Shown here: in pieces, positions 15,249 to 23,694 of the stretch
Position numbering within the stretch: position 1 is the stretch's first letter
How the letters are laid out: every line of letters starts with the position of its first letter
Assembly (NCBI GenBank): GCA_037969055.1
Contig: JBBKWR010000150.1
Coordinates: 1 to 32,476, forward strand
Direction of reading: 5' to 3'
From: Pelagihabitans sp037969055
Lineage (GTDB): Bacteria; Bacteroidota; Bacteroidia; Flavobacteriales; Flavobacteriaceae
DNA length: 32,476 bases
Notes under the pieces: model-generated
What the model was told of the DNA's origin: nothing
What the model saw: the letters and a program-made list of their open reading frames with translations, nothing else
Databases searched by the model: none
Program-made: the position numbers and the translations under genes

Positions 15249-16775
15249 CTAACAGATGACACAAAATCCTGGGTCATCTGCCAAATTCTCTCCTGGATTG
15301 CGCCACATATGCTCCCCATCGAACAACGCATTGGCGTTTTCGGGACCCCATACCCCTGCTGAGTACCCATACATCCTCGCTTTTGAACTTTTCCAATAAT
15401 CCAAAATTGGATCTACAAACTGCCAAGCCGCTTCTACCTCATCTGCCCTGGCGTAGAGGGTCGCATCGCCTTGCATGGCATCCAAGAGCAATCGTTCATA
15501 GGCTTCCATTACGTTGGTTTCCGTAAGGCTGGAATAATAAAAATCTAGATTGGCCCGCTCTACCTTAAATCCCTGGCCTGGAACCTTAACCCCAAATTTA
15601 ATCAAGATACCTTCATCGGGTTGGATCCTTATGATCAACTTATTGTCTTTGCTGGCCATTCCAGAATCTTTGAATATCTGATGGTGCGGCGATTTAAAAT
15701 GGATGACCACCTCGGTAACCTTGTTTGGCATCCGTTTGGCGGTACGCACGTAAAAAGGCACATCGGCCCAACGCCAGTTATCCACAAAAAACTTGATTGC
15801 CGCATAAGTCTCGGTCGTGGAATTGGCGTCTACCCCTTCCTCCTCCCGATAGCCTGGAATCTTTTCCCCATTGATAACAGAAGCCACATATTGAGCGCGA
15901 ATAGTATGACCATGAAGGATCTTATCGTCCTTCATGATCCTCAACGATTTTAAGGCTTTTACCTTTTCATTTCTAATTTCATTAGCGTTCGCTGCTATAG
16001 GTGGCTCCATGACAATCAAAGAAACTATCTGAAGTAAATGGTTTTGGAACATATCACGAAGGGCACCGGATTTGTCATAATACCCACCTCGCTTTTCCAC
16101 CCCCACGCGTTCTGCACTGGTAACTTCCACATGGTGTATATAATTCCTGTTCCAAAGCGGCTCAAAAATACTGTTGGCAAATCTGGTTACCAAAAGGTTT
16201 TGTACGGTTTCCTTGCCCAGATAGTGGTCGATACGATAGATCTGTGATTCCTTGAAATAGCGATGTAGGCCTTCATTCAATTGTTTGGCGGTGGCCAAGC
16301 TATAGCCAAATGGTTTCTCGACGATCAAGCGCTTCCAACCTTTGGATTCATCCGACAATCCTCTCTCAAAAATGTTCTTGGCTATGGCTTCGTAAAGGCT
16401 TGGTGGCGTCGAGAGATAAAAGATGTAATTATTGTCGGTACCATGTTCGAGGTTTAAATCGTTGATCCTATTGGCCAACTTGGTATAATCTGTATCGTAA
16501 TCTTTACCTAAATCCTCATAAAATATCCGCTCGGCAAAATTACCGACCGTGGTTTGCCCTTCGTCTTCAGAATCTTTTAGATAACCGTTTTCTAAAACTA
16601 CTTTTTGTCTAAATACTTCATCCGACATATTAGATCGACTCGCCCCTAGCACGACAAAATTCGTAGGCAGGTGTTTGTGCTTGAAAAGGTTATATAAAGC
16701 TGGCACTAATTTACGGGCGGTCAAATCTCCAGATGCACCAAATATGATAAGCATTTGATTGTCTGTTTTGGTCAT
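15249..16775 (-). CDS. zwf: Glucose-6-phosphate 1-dehydrogenase
   Basis: 508 residues. The N-terminal dinucleotide-binding motif is IFGASGDLTARKLVPALYNLF (11-31). The signature RIDHYLGKETVQNLLV lies at about 181-196 and supplies the substrate-binding His/Lys residues; EKPFG at about 153-157 is also conserved. It oxidises glucose-6-phosphate to the lactone with NAD(P)+ in the cytoplasm. It is followed by pgl and divergently arranged with gnd, so all three oxidative pentose phosphate enzymes lie within 3.9 kb. A strong Bacteroidetes promoter lies upstream. The C-terminus ends GFCVIC, with two Cys in the last four residues. Confidence 0.98.
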   Translation of the reverse strand: MTKTDNQMLIIFGASGDLTARKLVPALYNLFKHKHLPTNFVVLGASRSNMSDEVFRQKVVLENGYLKDSEDEGQTTVGNFAERIFYEDLGKDYDTDYTKLANRINDLNLEHGTDNNYIFYLSTPPSLYEAIAKNIFERGLSDESKGWKRLIVEKPFGYSLATAKQLNEGLHRYFKESQIYRIDHYLGKETVQNLLVTRFANSIFEPLWNRNYIHHVEVTSAERVGVEKRGGYYDKSGALRDMFQNHLLQIVSLIVMEPPIAANANEIRNEKVKALKSLRIMKDDKILHGHTIRAQYVASVINGEKIPGYREEEGVDANSTTETYAAIKFFVDNWRWADVPFYVRTAKRMPNKVTEVVIHFKSPHHQIFKDSGMASKDNKLIIRIQPDEGILIKFGVKVPGQGFKVERANLDFYYSSLTETNVMEAYERLLLDAMQGDATLYARADEVEAAWQFVDPILDYWKSSKARMYGYSAGVWGPENANALFDGEHMWRNPGENLADDPGFCVIC

Positions 16776-16810
16776 AGTTTTTGCTTATAATAGTAGTAGT
16801 TGAATGCTAT

Positions 16811-16841
16811 CAAAGCTAAGGGAGTTTCGATAGTTAATCAA
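16811..16841 (-). promoter_or_regulatory. zwf-pgl promoter
   Basis: On the minus strand a TTG (16839-16841) is followed after 20 bp by the perfect -7 box TAGCTTTG (16811-16818). Transcription would start near 16804, giving a leader of about 29 nt before the zwf ATG. Confidence 0.75.
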
Positions 16842-16863
16842 GGTAAAACCCAATAATTTAATT

Positions 16864-16871
16864 TATTTTTG
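16864..16871 (+). promoter_or_regulatory. gnd promoter -7 box
   Basis: The perfect TAnnTTTG match TATTTTTG lies 26 bp before the gnd ATG; no clear TTG is seen at the -33 distance. It is about 50 bp from the divergent zwf box, so the two promoters are back to back. Confidence 0.6.
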
Positions 16872-16897
16872 ACTAAAGGTGGATTAGCATAAAAATT

Positions 16898-18316
16898 ATG
16901 GAAAATACATATGATTTTGGTTTGATCGGACTAGGGGTTATGGGTAGAAATTTTATTTTGAACGTGGCAGACAAAGGCTTTAGTGCTTATGGTCATGATC
17001 TCGATGGGGAGAAGGTCAATGCGCTTAAAGATGAAGGTGGTGATTTGTCAAAGGTCAATGCTTCTACCAACATAAAGACTTTTGTAAATTCCTTGAAACC
17101 ACCACGAAAAATTATGATGTTGGTTCCTGCAGGTAAAATTGTGGATTCGGTCATAGAAAGCTTACTGCCCCATATAGACCAAGGTGATATCTTGATAGAT
17201 GGAGGCAACTCTTTTTTTACCGATACCGATCGTCGTGAAGCCTACCTGGAAACCAAAGGTTTTTACTTTTTCGGTGCTGGTGTTTCGGGAGGGGCTAAAG
17301 GCGCACGACTGGGTCCAAGTATTATGCCTGGAGGTTCTAAAAGCGCCTATAAAAGTGTGCAACCCATCTTTGAAGCCGTTTCGGCCAAATACCAAGGTGA
17401 GCCCTGTGTGGCCTATTTGGGACCTAAGTCCGCCGGAAATTATGTAAAAATGGTACATAATGGGATCGAATATGGTTTGATGCAATTGACTTCCGAGGTA
17501 TACGACCTGCTTAAGAAATCCGGGAACTTGACCAACGATGAACTTCACAAACTATTTAAAAAATGGAATGAAGGTCGTTTACAATCATTTTTAATAGAGA
17601 TCAGTTCGGAAATATTCGCGCAAAAAGACGACTTGGGGGGTGGCCGTTTGGTCGATAAAATACTGGATAAGGCCAAACAAAAGGGCACGGGTAAATGGAC
17701 CTCACAAAATGCTATGGACCTGGGTATACCTATTCCTACCATCGATATTGCGGTAAGCATGCGGGAAATCTCGGCCTTGAAAGAGGAGCGTATTCAGGCA
17801 GACAAAGTTTATGACCGGCCAGAAGTACGGGCAATGGATAAAAACAAGCTTGAAAAATTGGCAGAGGAAGCCCTTTATTTTTCTTTTATCATAACCTACG
17901 CACAAGGTTTGCACCTATTGGCCGATGCTTCCAAAGAATACGGGTACGATTTAGACATAGCGATCATTGCTAAAATATGGCGTGCAGGATGTATTATCCG
18001 TGCTGGTCTGTTGGACGATATCACCAAGGCGTTTAAAGACGACCCCTCGATACCCAACCTTTTGCTATCGCCTAGATTTGTTGAAAAAGTACAAAACACG
18101 GTCAGTTCAACACGCGAATTGGTTTCATATGCAGCCAAAAACGGGATACCACTTCCGGGACTTTCCAATTCCCTGTGCTATTTTGACGCTTATACCTCCA
18201 CACATTTACCCTTGAACCTTATTCAGGCACAACGTGACTATTTTGGTTCACACACCTATGAACGGACCGACGTTGAAGGGGTATTTCATATGGAATGGGA
18301 AGGGTCGACCAACTAA
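16898..18316 (+). CDS. gnd: 6-phosphogluconate dehydrogenase, decarboxylating
   Basis: 472 residues, the usual length of the long-type enzyme. The Rossmann motif GLIGLGVMGRNFILNVADKGF is at 8-28. GAGVSGGAKGARLGPSIMPGG (127-147) carries the substrate loop, and KMVHNGIEYG (184-193) holds the catalytic Lys184 and Glu191. The C-terminal helical domain includes LDKAKQKGTGKWTSQNAMDLGIPIPTI. It converts 6-phosphogluconate to ribulose-5-phosphate, CO2 and NADPH, completing the branch started by the divergent zwf-pgl pair. The acidic residue and loop pattern after strand two (YGHDLDGEKV) deserves attention for cofactor preference, since NADP-specific enzymes normally have Asn-Arg there. Confidence 0.98.
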   Translation: MENTYDFGLIGLGVMGRNFILNVADKGFSAYGHDLDGEKVNALKDEGGDLSKVNASTNIKTFVNSLKPPRKIMMLVPAGKIVDSVIESLLPHIDQGDILIDGGNSFFTDTDRREAYLETKGFYFFGAGVSGGAKGARLGPSIMPGGSKSAYKSVQPIFEAVSAKYQGEPCVAYLGPKSAGNYVKMVHNGIEYGLMQLTSEVYDLLKKSGNLTNDELHKLFKKWNEGRLQSFLIEISSEIFAQKDDLGGGRLVDKILDKAKQKGTGKWTSQNAMDLGIPIPTIDIAVSMREISALKEERIQADKVYDRPEVRAMDKNKLEKLAEEALYFSFIITYAQGLHLLADASKEYGYDLDIAIIAKIWRAGCIIRAGLLDDITKAFKDDPSIPNLLLSPRFVEKVQNTVSSTRELVSYAAKNGIPLPGLSNSLCYFDAYTSTHLPLNLIQAQRDYFGSHTYERTDVEGVFHMEWEGSTN

Positions 18317-18372
18317 TGCCTTATAACAACAAAACACGCACTTATTACTCACTTGAATCCGGTCAATAGCCT

Positions 18373-18723
18373 ATGCCTAAATCACGATACAGCGTTTATG
18401 TAATTGAACTGTCCAAGCGGGTTTTTACCGAAAACACTAGGTTCCGGAATGCCAATCCCCAATTCAACGGGGTATTACAATGTCTATATGTCGGCATGAC
18501 CAGCAAGTCCCCCAAAGAAAGGTTCGAACAGCATAAGACAGGTTATGTAAACAGGAAGGGCCATAAACTATCATCCAATATCGTCCAGAAATACGGTATG
18601 TATCTGCGACCCAGCCTTTATAATCATATTACTCCTTTCATGGACAGGGCAGATGCCCTAAAGATGGAAGAAATACTGGCATTGGAATTGAGACGGAAGC
18701 GATACGCCGTATGGTTTAATTGA
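18373..18723 (+). CDS. Small GIY-YIG-like protein
   Basis: 116 residues, cytoplasmic and very basic. The pattern VYVIELS at 8-14, then CLYVGMTSKSPKERFEQHKTG (about 37-57) and MEEILALELRRKRYAVWFN at the C-terminus, follows the GIY-YIG nuclease order: first strand, YVG in place of YIG, catalytic Arg in ERFEQH, catalytic Glu in the C-terminal helix, and a terminal Asn. The core GIY is replaced by VYV. There is no additional DNA-binding domain, as in UvrC-unrelated single-domain members. It follows gnd by 56 bp on the same strand, which may be why such proteins sometimes receive pentose phosphate names. Nuclease activity is inferred only from motif order. Confidence 0.7.
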   Translation: MPKSRYSVYVIELSKRVFTENTRFRNANPQFNGVLQCLYVGMTSKSPKERFEQHKTGYVNRKGHKLSSNIVQKYGMYLRPSLYNHITPFMDRADALKMEEILALELRRKRYAVWFN

Positions 18724-18728
18724 GAAAC

Positions 18729-18758
18729 GGAAATTTTTGCAAAAAGGTCAAAAATTCC
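18729..18758. terminator. Possible weak terminator hairpin between convergent genes
   Basis: An AT-rich inverted repeat (GGAAATTTTT with AAAAATTCC, one bulged base) with a 9-11 nt loop lies between the stops of the GIY-YIG-like gene (18723) and carB (18808). It has a weak U tract, so termination here is uncertain. Confidence 0.35.
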
Positions 18759-18807
18759 ATAAAACCCTCTCCACAATTCAGGAAGTCATTATACCTAAAT
18801 ACCTTTT

Positions 18808-21660
18808 CTATTTGCTCAAATACATTTTCCTTCTATGGTACAACTCATAGAACTGGTCATCCTTCAAGCTATCAATAAATAGAATACTTTCTCCAGTGCT
18901 CTTCATTTCAGGACCCAAATTCTTATTGACATTGGGAAACTTATTGAAGGAGAATACAGGTTGTTTGATGGCAAAACCCTCTAACTGGGGGTTAAATTTA
19001 AAGTCCCTCACTTTTTTCTCGCCCAACATCACCTTAGTAGCGTAATTGACATAAGGTTCTTTGTAGGCCTTTGAAATAAACGGTACGGTTCTAGATGCTC
19101 TTGGGTTGGCCTCAATTATGTAGACAATTTCATCCTTGATGGCAAACTGAATGTTGATCAGACCAACGGTGTTCAACGCCAATGCTATCTTTTTGGTGTG
19201 ATCTTTGATTTGCTGCATCACGAACTCCCCCAAGTTAAAAGGAGGAAGTGTCGCGTTCGAATCACCCGAATGGATACCACAAGGCTCTATGTGCTCCATG
19301 ATACCAATGATATAAACGTCTTCACCATCACAGATCGCATCCGCTTCTGCCTCAATGGCCCCATCTAAATAATGATCCAACAACAATTTATTATTTGGTA
19401 TTTTTTGAAGCAGGTCTACCACATGTGATTCCAGTTCTTCTTTATTGATAACGATTTTCATCCCTTGGCCACCAAGCACATACGACGGGCGCACCAAGAG
19501 TGGAAAACCAAGTTTATCTGATAGTTTCAAGGCTTCGTCAGCCGTTTCCGCTACCCCAAATTCTGGATAGGGAATGTTATTATCTTTAAGTAAGCTGGAA
19601 AAACTACCTCGATCTTCGGCCAGATCCAACGCTTTAAAACTGGTGCCAATTATCTTTATCCCATATTTGTCTAATTTCTCCGCTAATTTTAGAGCGGTTT
19701 GTCCGCCTAATTGAACGATGACCCCTTCTGGTTTTTCATGGCGGATAATGTCGTAGATATGCTCCCAGAAAACAGGCTCAAAATATAATTTGTCGGCCGT
19801 ATCAAAATCTGTAGAAACTGTTTCAGGGTTACAGTTGATCATAATGGTTTCATAACCGCATTCGGCTGCTGCCAACACCCCATGCACGCAACAATAGTCA
19901 AACTCAATGCCCTGCCCTATCCGATTGGGGCCCGATCCCAAGACCACGATCTTCTTTTTGTCGGTAACTATACTATCGTTCTCAACATAACGTTCCCCCT
20001 CAGCCGTTTCTATCTCCTCTTCAAAAGTTGAATAATAATATGGGGTCATTGCCTTGAATTCAGCCGCACAGGTATCCACCAATTTATATACGCGGTTCAC
20101 CTTTAATTCAACCCTTTTGTTATAGACCTCACTCTCATAGCAATCCAGCATATGGGCAATCTGTCGATCTGCAAAACCTTTTTGTTTAGCTTCCAATAGC
20201 AATTCCCTGGAAAGACTGGCGATAGTATATTTTGAGATTTCCTTTTCCAATTGGTACAATTCTTCGTATTGTCGCAAGAACCACATATCGATCTTGGTGA
20301 TGTCGTGGATTCTAGACAAAGGAATGCCCATTTGTATCGCATCATAGATTACGAAGACCCTGTCCCAACTTGGTATGGTTAGTTTACTGATAATTTGCTC
20401 GTAATCTTTGTATCCTTTCCCATCGGCGCCAAGGCCATTCCGTTTGATTTCAAGCGATTGGGTAGCCTTATGGAGCGCCTCTTGGAACGAACGTCCTATT
20501 CCCATGACCTCGCCGACGGATTTCATTTGCAGTCCCAACGTTCTATCCGATCCTTCAAATTTGTCGAAATTCCATCTTGGAATCTTTACGATTACATAAT
20601 CTAAGGTCGGCTCGAACAAGGCGGAAGTAGATTTGGTAATCTGATTGTCCAACTCGTCTAAATGATATCCGATGGCCAATTTGGACGCGATCTTGGCAAT
20701 AGGATAGCCCGTTGCTTTAGATGCTAAGGCAGAAGAACGCGACACCCTTGGATTGATCTCAATGGCAATGATATCTTCTTTGTCATCTGGGCTCACTGCG
20801 AACTGTACATTACATCCCCCTGCAAATTCGCCAATGCTTCGCATCATAAGAATTGCCATATCGCGCATTCTTTGATAGGTTTTGTCTGAAAGTGTCATCG
20901 CAGGGGCTACGGTAATCGAGTCTCCAGTATGTATCCCCATGGGGTCCATATTCTCGATCGCACAAATTATGACCACGTTGTCATTTTTGTCCCGGAGCAG
21001 CTCAAGTTCATACTCTTTCCAACCCATCAATGCTTTGTCGATCATGACCTCATGAATGGGCGAAATTTCAAGTCCCCTGCTCAAGAGTTCATCCAGCTCC
21101 TCAGGCTTATAAACGATGGAAGCACCTGCCCCACCAAGAGTATAGGAGGCTCTGATGACCAAAGGAAAACCAAACTCCTGGGCAATTTCCTTACCTTTTA
21201 GAAAAGAGGTTGCTGTAGCTTGGGGCGCCATCCCGATACCAATCTTTAGCATGAGTTCCCGGAATTTTTCCCTATCCTCGGTAATGTTGATGGCATCTAT
21301 ATCTACTCCGATAATTTCAACATCAAAATCTTGCCAAATACCTTTCTCATCTGCCTCGATACAAAGATTCAACGCGGTTTGCCCCCCCATTGTAGGTAAA
21401 ACTGCATCTATTTGGGGGTGTTCCTTTAAAATATCAATAATCGATTTAGTGGTCAGGGGTTTCAAATAGATATGATCGGCCATGCTCGGGTCGGTCATGA
21501 TCGTAGCGGGGTTGCTGTTGATCAAAATGGTCTCAATGCCATCTTCACGCAATGATCGCAGCGCTTGTGATCCCGCATAATCGAACTCACAGGCCTGTCC
21601 GATGATAATGGGTCCAGATCCTATTATTAACACTGACTTTAAATCTTTCCTTTTCGGCAT
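18808..21660 (-). CDS. carB: Carbamoyl-phosphate synthase large subunit, without C-terminal MGS domain
   Basis: 950 residues. CarB makes carbamoyl phosphate from ammonia (delivered by CarA), bicarbonate and two ATP for pyrimidine and arginine synthesis. Both duplicated halves are present: VLIIGSGPIIIGQACEFDYAGSQALRSL near the N-terminus and VVLGSGPNRIGQGIEFDYCCVHGVLAA near residue 560, each followed by an ATP-grasp domain (QFAVSPDDKEDIIAIEINPRVSRSSALASKATG in the first, EIVYIIEANPRASRTVPFISKA in the second). The protein stops soon after FNKFPNVNKNLGPEMKSTGES. The E. coli enzyme has about 120 more residues forming the methylglyoxal-synthase-like regulatory domain that binds UMP and ornithine. 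This short form is, as far as I know, normal in flavobacteria. No carA is in the window. Confidence 0.97.
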   Translation of the reverse strand: MPKRKDLKSVLIIGSGPIIIGQACEFDYAGSQALRSLREDGIETILINSNPATIMTDPSMADHIYLKPLTTKSIIDILKEHPQIDAVLPTMGGQTALNLCIEADEKGIWQDFDVEIIGVDIDAINITEDREKFRELMLKIGIGMAPQATATSFLKGKEIAQEFGFPLVIRASYTLGGAGASIVYKPEELDELLSRGLEISPIHEVMIDKALMGWKEYELELLRDKNDNVVIICAIENMDPMGIHTGDSITVAPAMTLSDKTYQRMRDMAILMMRSIGEFAGGCNVQFAVSPDDKEDIIAIEINPRVSRSSALASKATGYPIAKIASKLAIGYHLDELDNQITKSTSALFEPTLDYVIVKIPRWNFDKFEGSDRTLGLQMKSVGEVMGIGRSFQEALHKATQSLEIKRNGLGADGKGYKDYEQIISKLTIPSWDRVFVIYDAIQMGIPLSRIHDITKIDMWFLRQYEELYQLEKEISKYTIASLSRELLLEAKQKGFADRQIAHMLDCYESEVYNKRVELKVNRVYKLVDTCAAEFKAMTPYYYSTFEEEIETAEGERYVENDSIVTDKKKIVVLGSGPNRIGQGIEFDYCCVHGVLAAAECGYETIMINCNPETVSTDFDTADKLYFEPVFWEHIYDIIRHEKPEGVIVQLGGQTALKLAEKLDKYGIKIIGTSFKALDLAEDRGSFSSLLKDNNIPYPEFGVAETADEALKLSDKLGFPLLVRPSYVLGGQGMKIVINKEELESHVVDLLQKIPNNKLLLDHYLDGAIEAEADAICDGEDVYIIGIMEHIEPCGIHSGDSNATLPPFNLGEFVMQQIKDHTKKIALALNTVGLINIQFAIKDEIVYIIEANPRASRTVPFISKAYKEPYVNYATKVMLGEKKVRDFKFNPQLEGFAIKQPVFSFNKFPNVNKNLGPEMKSTGESILFIDSLKDDQFYELYHRRKMYLSK

Positions 21661-21742
21661 TATTGTGTACTTTTTAAACTGCTGTTTTATTTAAATCTTT
21701 TGGAATGCTTTTATAAAATCGATGGATATGTCCCAAGTGCCC

Positions 21743-21779
21743 AAAAAAAAGGTGCTACTTTCGGAAAAGTAACACCTTA
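21743..21779 (-). terminator. Intrinsic terminator after rpmH
   Basis: On the minus strand a 13-bp hairpin (AAGGTGTTACTTT with AAAGTAGCACCTT, one G-T pair, loop TCCG) is followed by a run of eight T. It separates rpmH from carB, so carB needs its own promoter in the following 80 bp, where no clear -7 box was found. Confidence 0.88.
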
Positions 21780-21800
21780 ATATTTTAAAAATTGGAATCA

Positions 21801-21968
21801 TTATTTTTTATGTCTCGGTTCTGAGGATACGGATAGTTTTTTTCTTCCTTTAGCCCTTCGCCTCGCAAGAACCTTCCTGCCATTGGCACTTGCCATGCGT
21901 TCCCTAAAACCATGTTTGTTCCTCCTCTTTCGCTTTGATGGCTGATATGTTCTTTTTGATCCTGGCAT
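21801..21968 (-). CDS. rpmH: 50S ribosomal protein L34
   Basis: A 55-residue highly basic protein read directly from the minus strand. It starts PGSKRTYQPSKRKRRNKHGF after the Met and continues RERMASANGRKVLARRRAKG, the hallmark of bL34, with the tail SVSSEPRHKK found in Bacteroidetes forms. L34 is a late-assembling component of the large ribosomal subunit. The N-terminus has two extra residues (Pro-Gly) compared with the usual MSKRT or MKRT start. A strong promoter with ideal spacing lies about 60 bp upstream and a strong hairpin terminator about 20 bp downstream, so it is a single-gene transcript. Confidence 0.97.
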   Translation of the reverse strand: MPGSKRTYQPSKRKRRNKHGFRERMASANGRKVLARRRAKGRKKLSVSSEPRHKK

Positions 21969-22024
21969 TTTCTAAAGCTTTTTATTATTATATCGCCTCA
22001 CGGTCTAACCCGCAAAACTGGGCG

Positions 22025-22055
22025 CAAATATACAAAGAGTTTTGTGTTTGGCAAA
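22025..22055 (-). promoter_or_regulatory. rpmH promoter
   Basis: On the minus strand TTTG (22052-22055) is followed by a 19-bp spacer and the perfect -7 box TATATTTG (22025-22032). This is the full Bacteroidetes consensus and one of the two best promoters in the window; transcription would start near 22018, about 50 nt before the ATG. Confidence 0.85.
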
Positions 22056-22213
22056 CGCATTTAAATAAATGTTTGCGTCACCGGTTTTTATTTTAAACTG
22101 GTCGATCCAAAATCATAATAAATTTGACTTTAATCGTTGATTGAGGGGTTAAATTAGCTGAATGGTGTACTACAACACCAGCTATTTCAAGGCATGTTTC
22201 GGATTGTTTTTAG

Positions 22214-22221
22214 TACTTTTG
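22214..22221 (+). promoter_or_regulatory. -7 box upstream of the DUF6263-like gene
   Basis: TACTTTTG is a perfect TAnnTTTG match 30 bp before the ATG at 22252. The -33 region lacks a clear TTG. Confidence 0.55.
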
Positions 22222-22251
22222 CATGTTTATAAATAACAATGGGATTGCCCT

Positions 22252-23133
22252 ATGAAATCTAACGTTAGCTATTTATTTATTATTTTCTTTAGTGTATTTG
22301 TAAATGGTCAGACCACATTGGCGTATAATTTGCAAAAAGATGCCGTTTATCGGATCAAACAGGACGCTCATCAGGTAATTACACAAATTCTGGATGGAAC
22401 TCAGCATGAAATTACCAACGATATAGATGGCATATTGGAGTTTAAGGTAGTGGGGAAGAATGACGAGGGTTATTTGATCGTATTAAATTTTAAAGACCTT
22501 AACCTTACCATGAGCTCAAGCCTGCAAGGGGAATTGATGAACGTGAAAGCAAAAGCGGCGATTGATGGCGACATGCAGTCCCAGATATTCCACAGTATGT
22601 TAGATACACCAGTAGAAATGACCCTCTCAAAAACTGGGGCCATTCTCAGGGTTGAGGGTGGAGATAGTTTGGTGGCCAAAATGGCCAGGGCATCTGGACT
22701 TACGGATGAAATCTCCCTGCAAATGATGAAAACCTCCCTTGAAAAGGAATTCGGATCGGAAGCCCTCTCCAACAACTACGAACAAATGACTTTTTTTTAT
22801 CCTGAAAACAGACCCAATGTGGGTGATACCTGGGAGAATGAATATCTCGGAAAATTGAATGCCAAAAATAAGTGGACGCTCAATTCAGTTTCACCAGACA
22901 AAGCGGAAATAAGTGGTATAGCAGCGGTGGTCATGGATGTTAGCGAACCTACAACCACCATGAAGCTCAGCGGCACACAAATAACAGAAATCACCACCGA
23001 TGTGATTTCGGGCTTTGTCCAGACCATGAAAGTTGTAGGTGTATCGGAAGGTATGGCCACCATGGCGCAATTGGGAAATCAGGAAATACCAACAACCATT
23101 AAATCTATTATTACTTACCAATTAATTAATTAA
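22252..23133 (+). CDS. Exported DUF6263-like protein
   Basis: 293 residues with a Sec signal peptide (KSNVSYLFIIFFSVFVNGQ) and no lipobox. The mature part is rich in beta structure: AYNLQKDAVYRIKQDAHQVITQILDGTQHEITNDIDGILEFKV, then a region where LVLNFKDLNLTMSSS and MLDTPVEMTLSKTGAILRVEG recur, and VGDTWENEYLG further on. The combination of a leading strand with 'L...Y.....QT' and the PVEMTLSKTG..L.VEG segment resembles the Bacteroidetes family DUF6263; I am moderately sure of that label. It is probably periplasmic or surface-located. The TPR membrane protein gene starts only 4 bp after its stop, so they form an operon. Function unknown. Confidence 0.85.
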   Translation: MKSNVSYLFIIFFSVFVNGQTTLAYNLQKDAVYRIKQDAHQVITQILDGTQHEITNDIDGILEFKVVGKNDEGYLIVLNFKDLNLTMSSSLQGELMNVKAKAAIDGDMQSQIFHSMLDTPVEMTLSKTGAILRVEGGDSLVAKMARASGLTDEISLQMMKTSLEKEFGSEALSNNYEQMTFFYPENRPNVGDTWENEYLGKLNAKNKWTLNSVSPDKAEISGIAAVVMDVSEPTTTMKLSGTQITEITTDVISGFVQTMKVVGVSEGMATMAQLGNQEIPTTIKSIITYQLIN

Positions 23134-23137
23134 AAAA

Positions 23138-23653
23138 ATGTTCAACAAAATTATAAAACTGGTCATCGCCGCATTGATTATTGGATATGCGATCTACCAA
23201 TTTATTGAAGGAAATATCGGTAATGGAATCTTTTTGATCCTACTTTCATTGATTTTTATTTTTCTTTATTTTAGGAACGAGATGATCTTATTGGCCTTTT
23301 TAAGGATGCGGAAGCAGGATTTAATTGGAACACAGAAATGGCTTAATAAAATTAACAATCCTGAAGCAGCGTTGACCAAGAAACAACAGGGCTACTATAA
23401 CTATCTACATGGAATTATCTATTCCCAAAAAAATCTAACCGAAGCCGAAAAATATTTCAAAAAAGCGCTCAAATTTGGGTTAACAATGGATTATGACGTT
23501 GCCATGGCCAAACTGAGCCTCGCAGGAATCGCAATGCAGAAACGTCGCAAACGGGAAGCCACTACCCTATTGCAAGAAGCCAAGAAATTGGATAAGAATA
23601 ATATGCTTACCGAACAAATAAAAATGATGCAGCAACAGATGAAGAAAATATAA
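23138..23653 (+). CDS. Membrane protein with TPR-like repeats
   Basis: 171 residues. Two hydrophobic helices (about 5-20, IKLVIAALIIGYAIYQF, and about 27-45, NGIFLILLSLIFIFLYF) form a hairpin at the membrane, followed by a cytoplasmic helical region. There, KKQQGYYNYLHGIIYSQKNLTEAEKYFKKALKFGL and YDVAMAKLSLAGIAMQKRRKREATTLLQEAKKLD fit two tetratricopeptide repeats, suggesting a protein-protein interaction platform. The C-terminus is Met/Gln-rich (MMQQQMKKI). It follows the DUF6263-like gene by 4 bp and is convergent with a lytic transglycosylase gene 41 bp away, where no convincing terminator was found. Partner unknown. Confidence 0.85.
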   Translation: MFNKIIKLVIAALIIGYAIYQFIEGNIGNGIFLILLSLIFIFLYFRNEMILLAFLRMRKQDLIGTQKWLNKINNPEAALTKKQQGYYNYLHGIIYSQKNLTEAEKYFKKALKFGLTMDYDVAMAKLSLAGIAMQKRRKREATTLLQEAKKLDKNNMLTEQIKMMQQQMKKI

Positions 23654-23694
23654 TTTTTAGTACAATGTTCCTAAGCCTTACACTTGCAGCGTAA

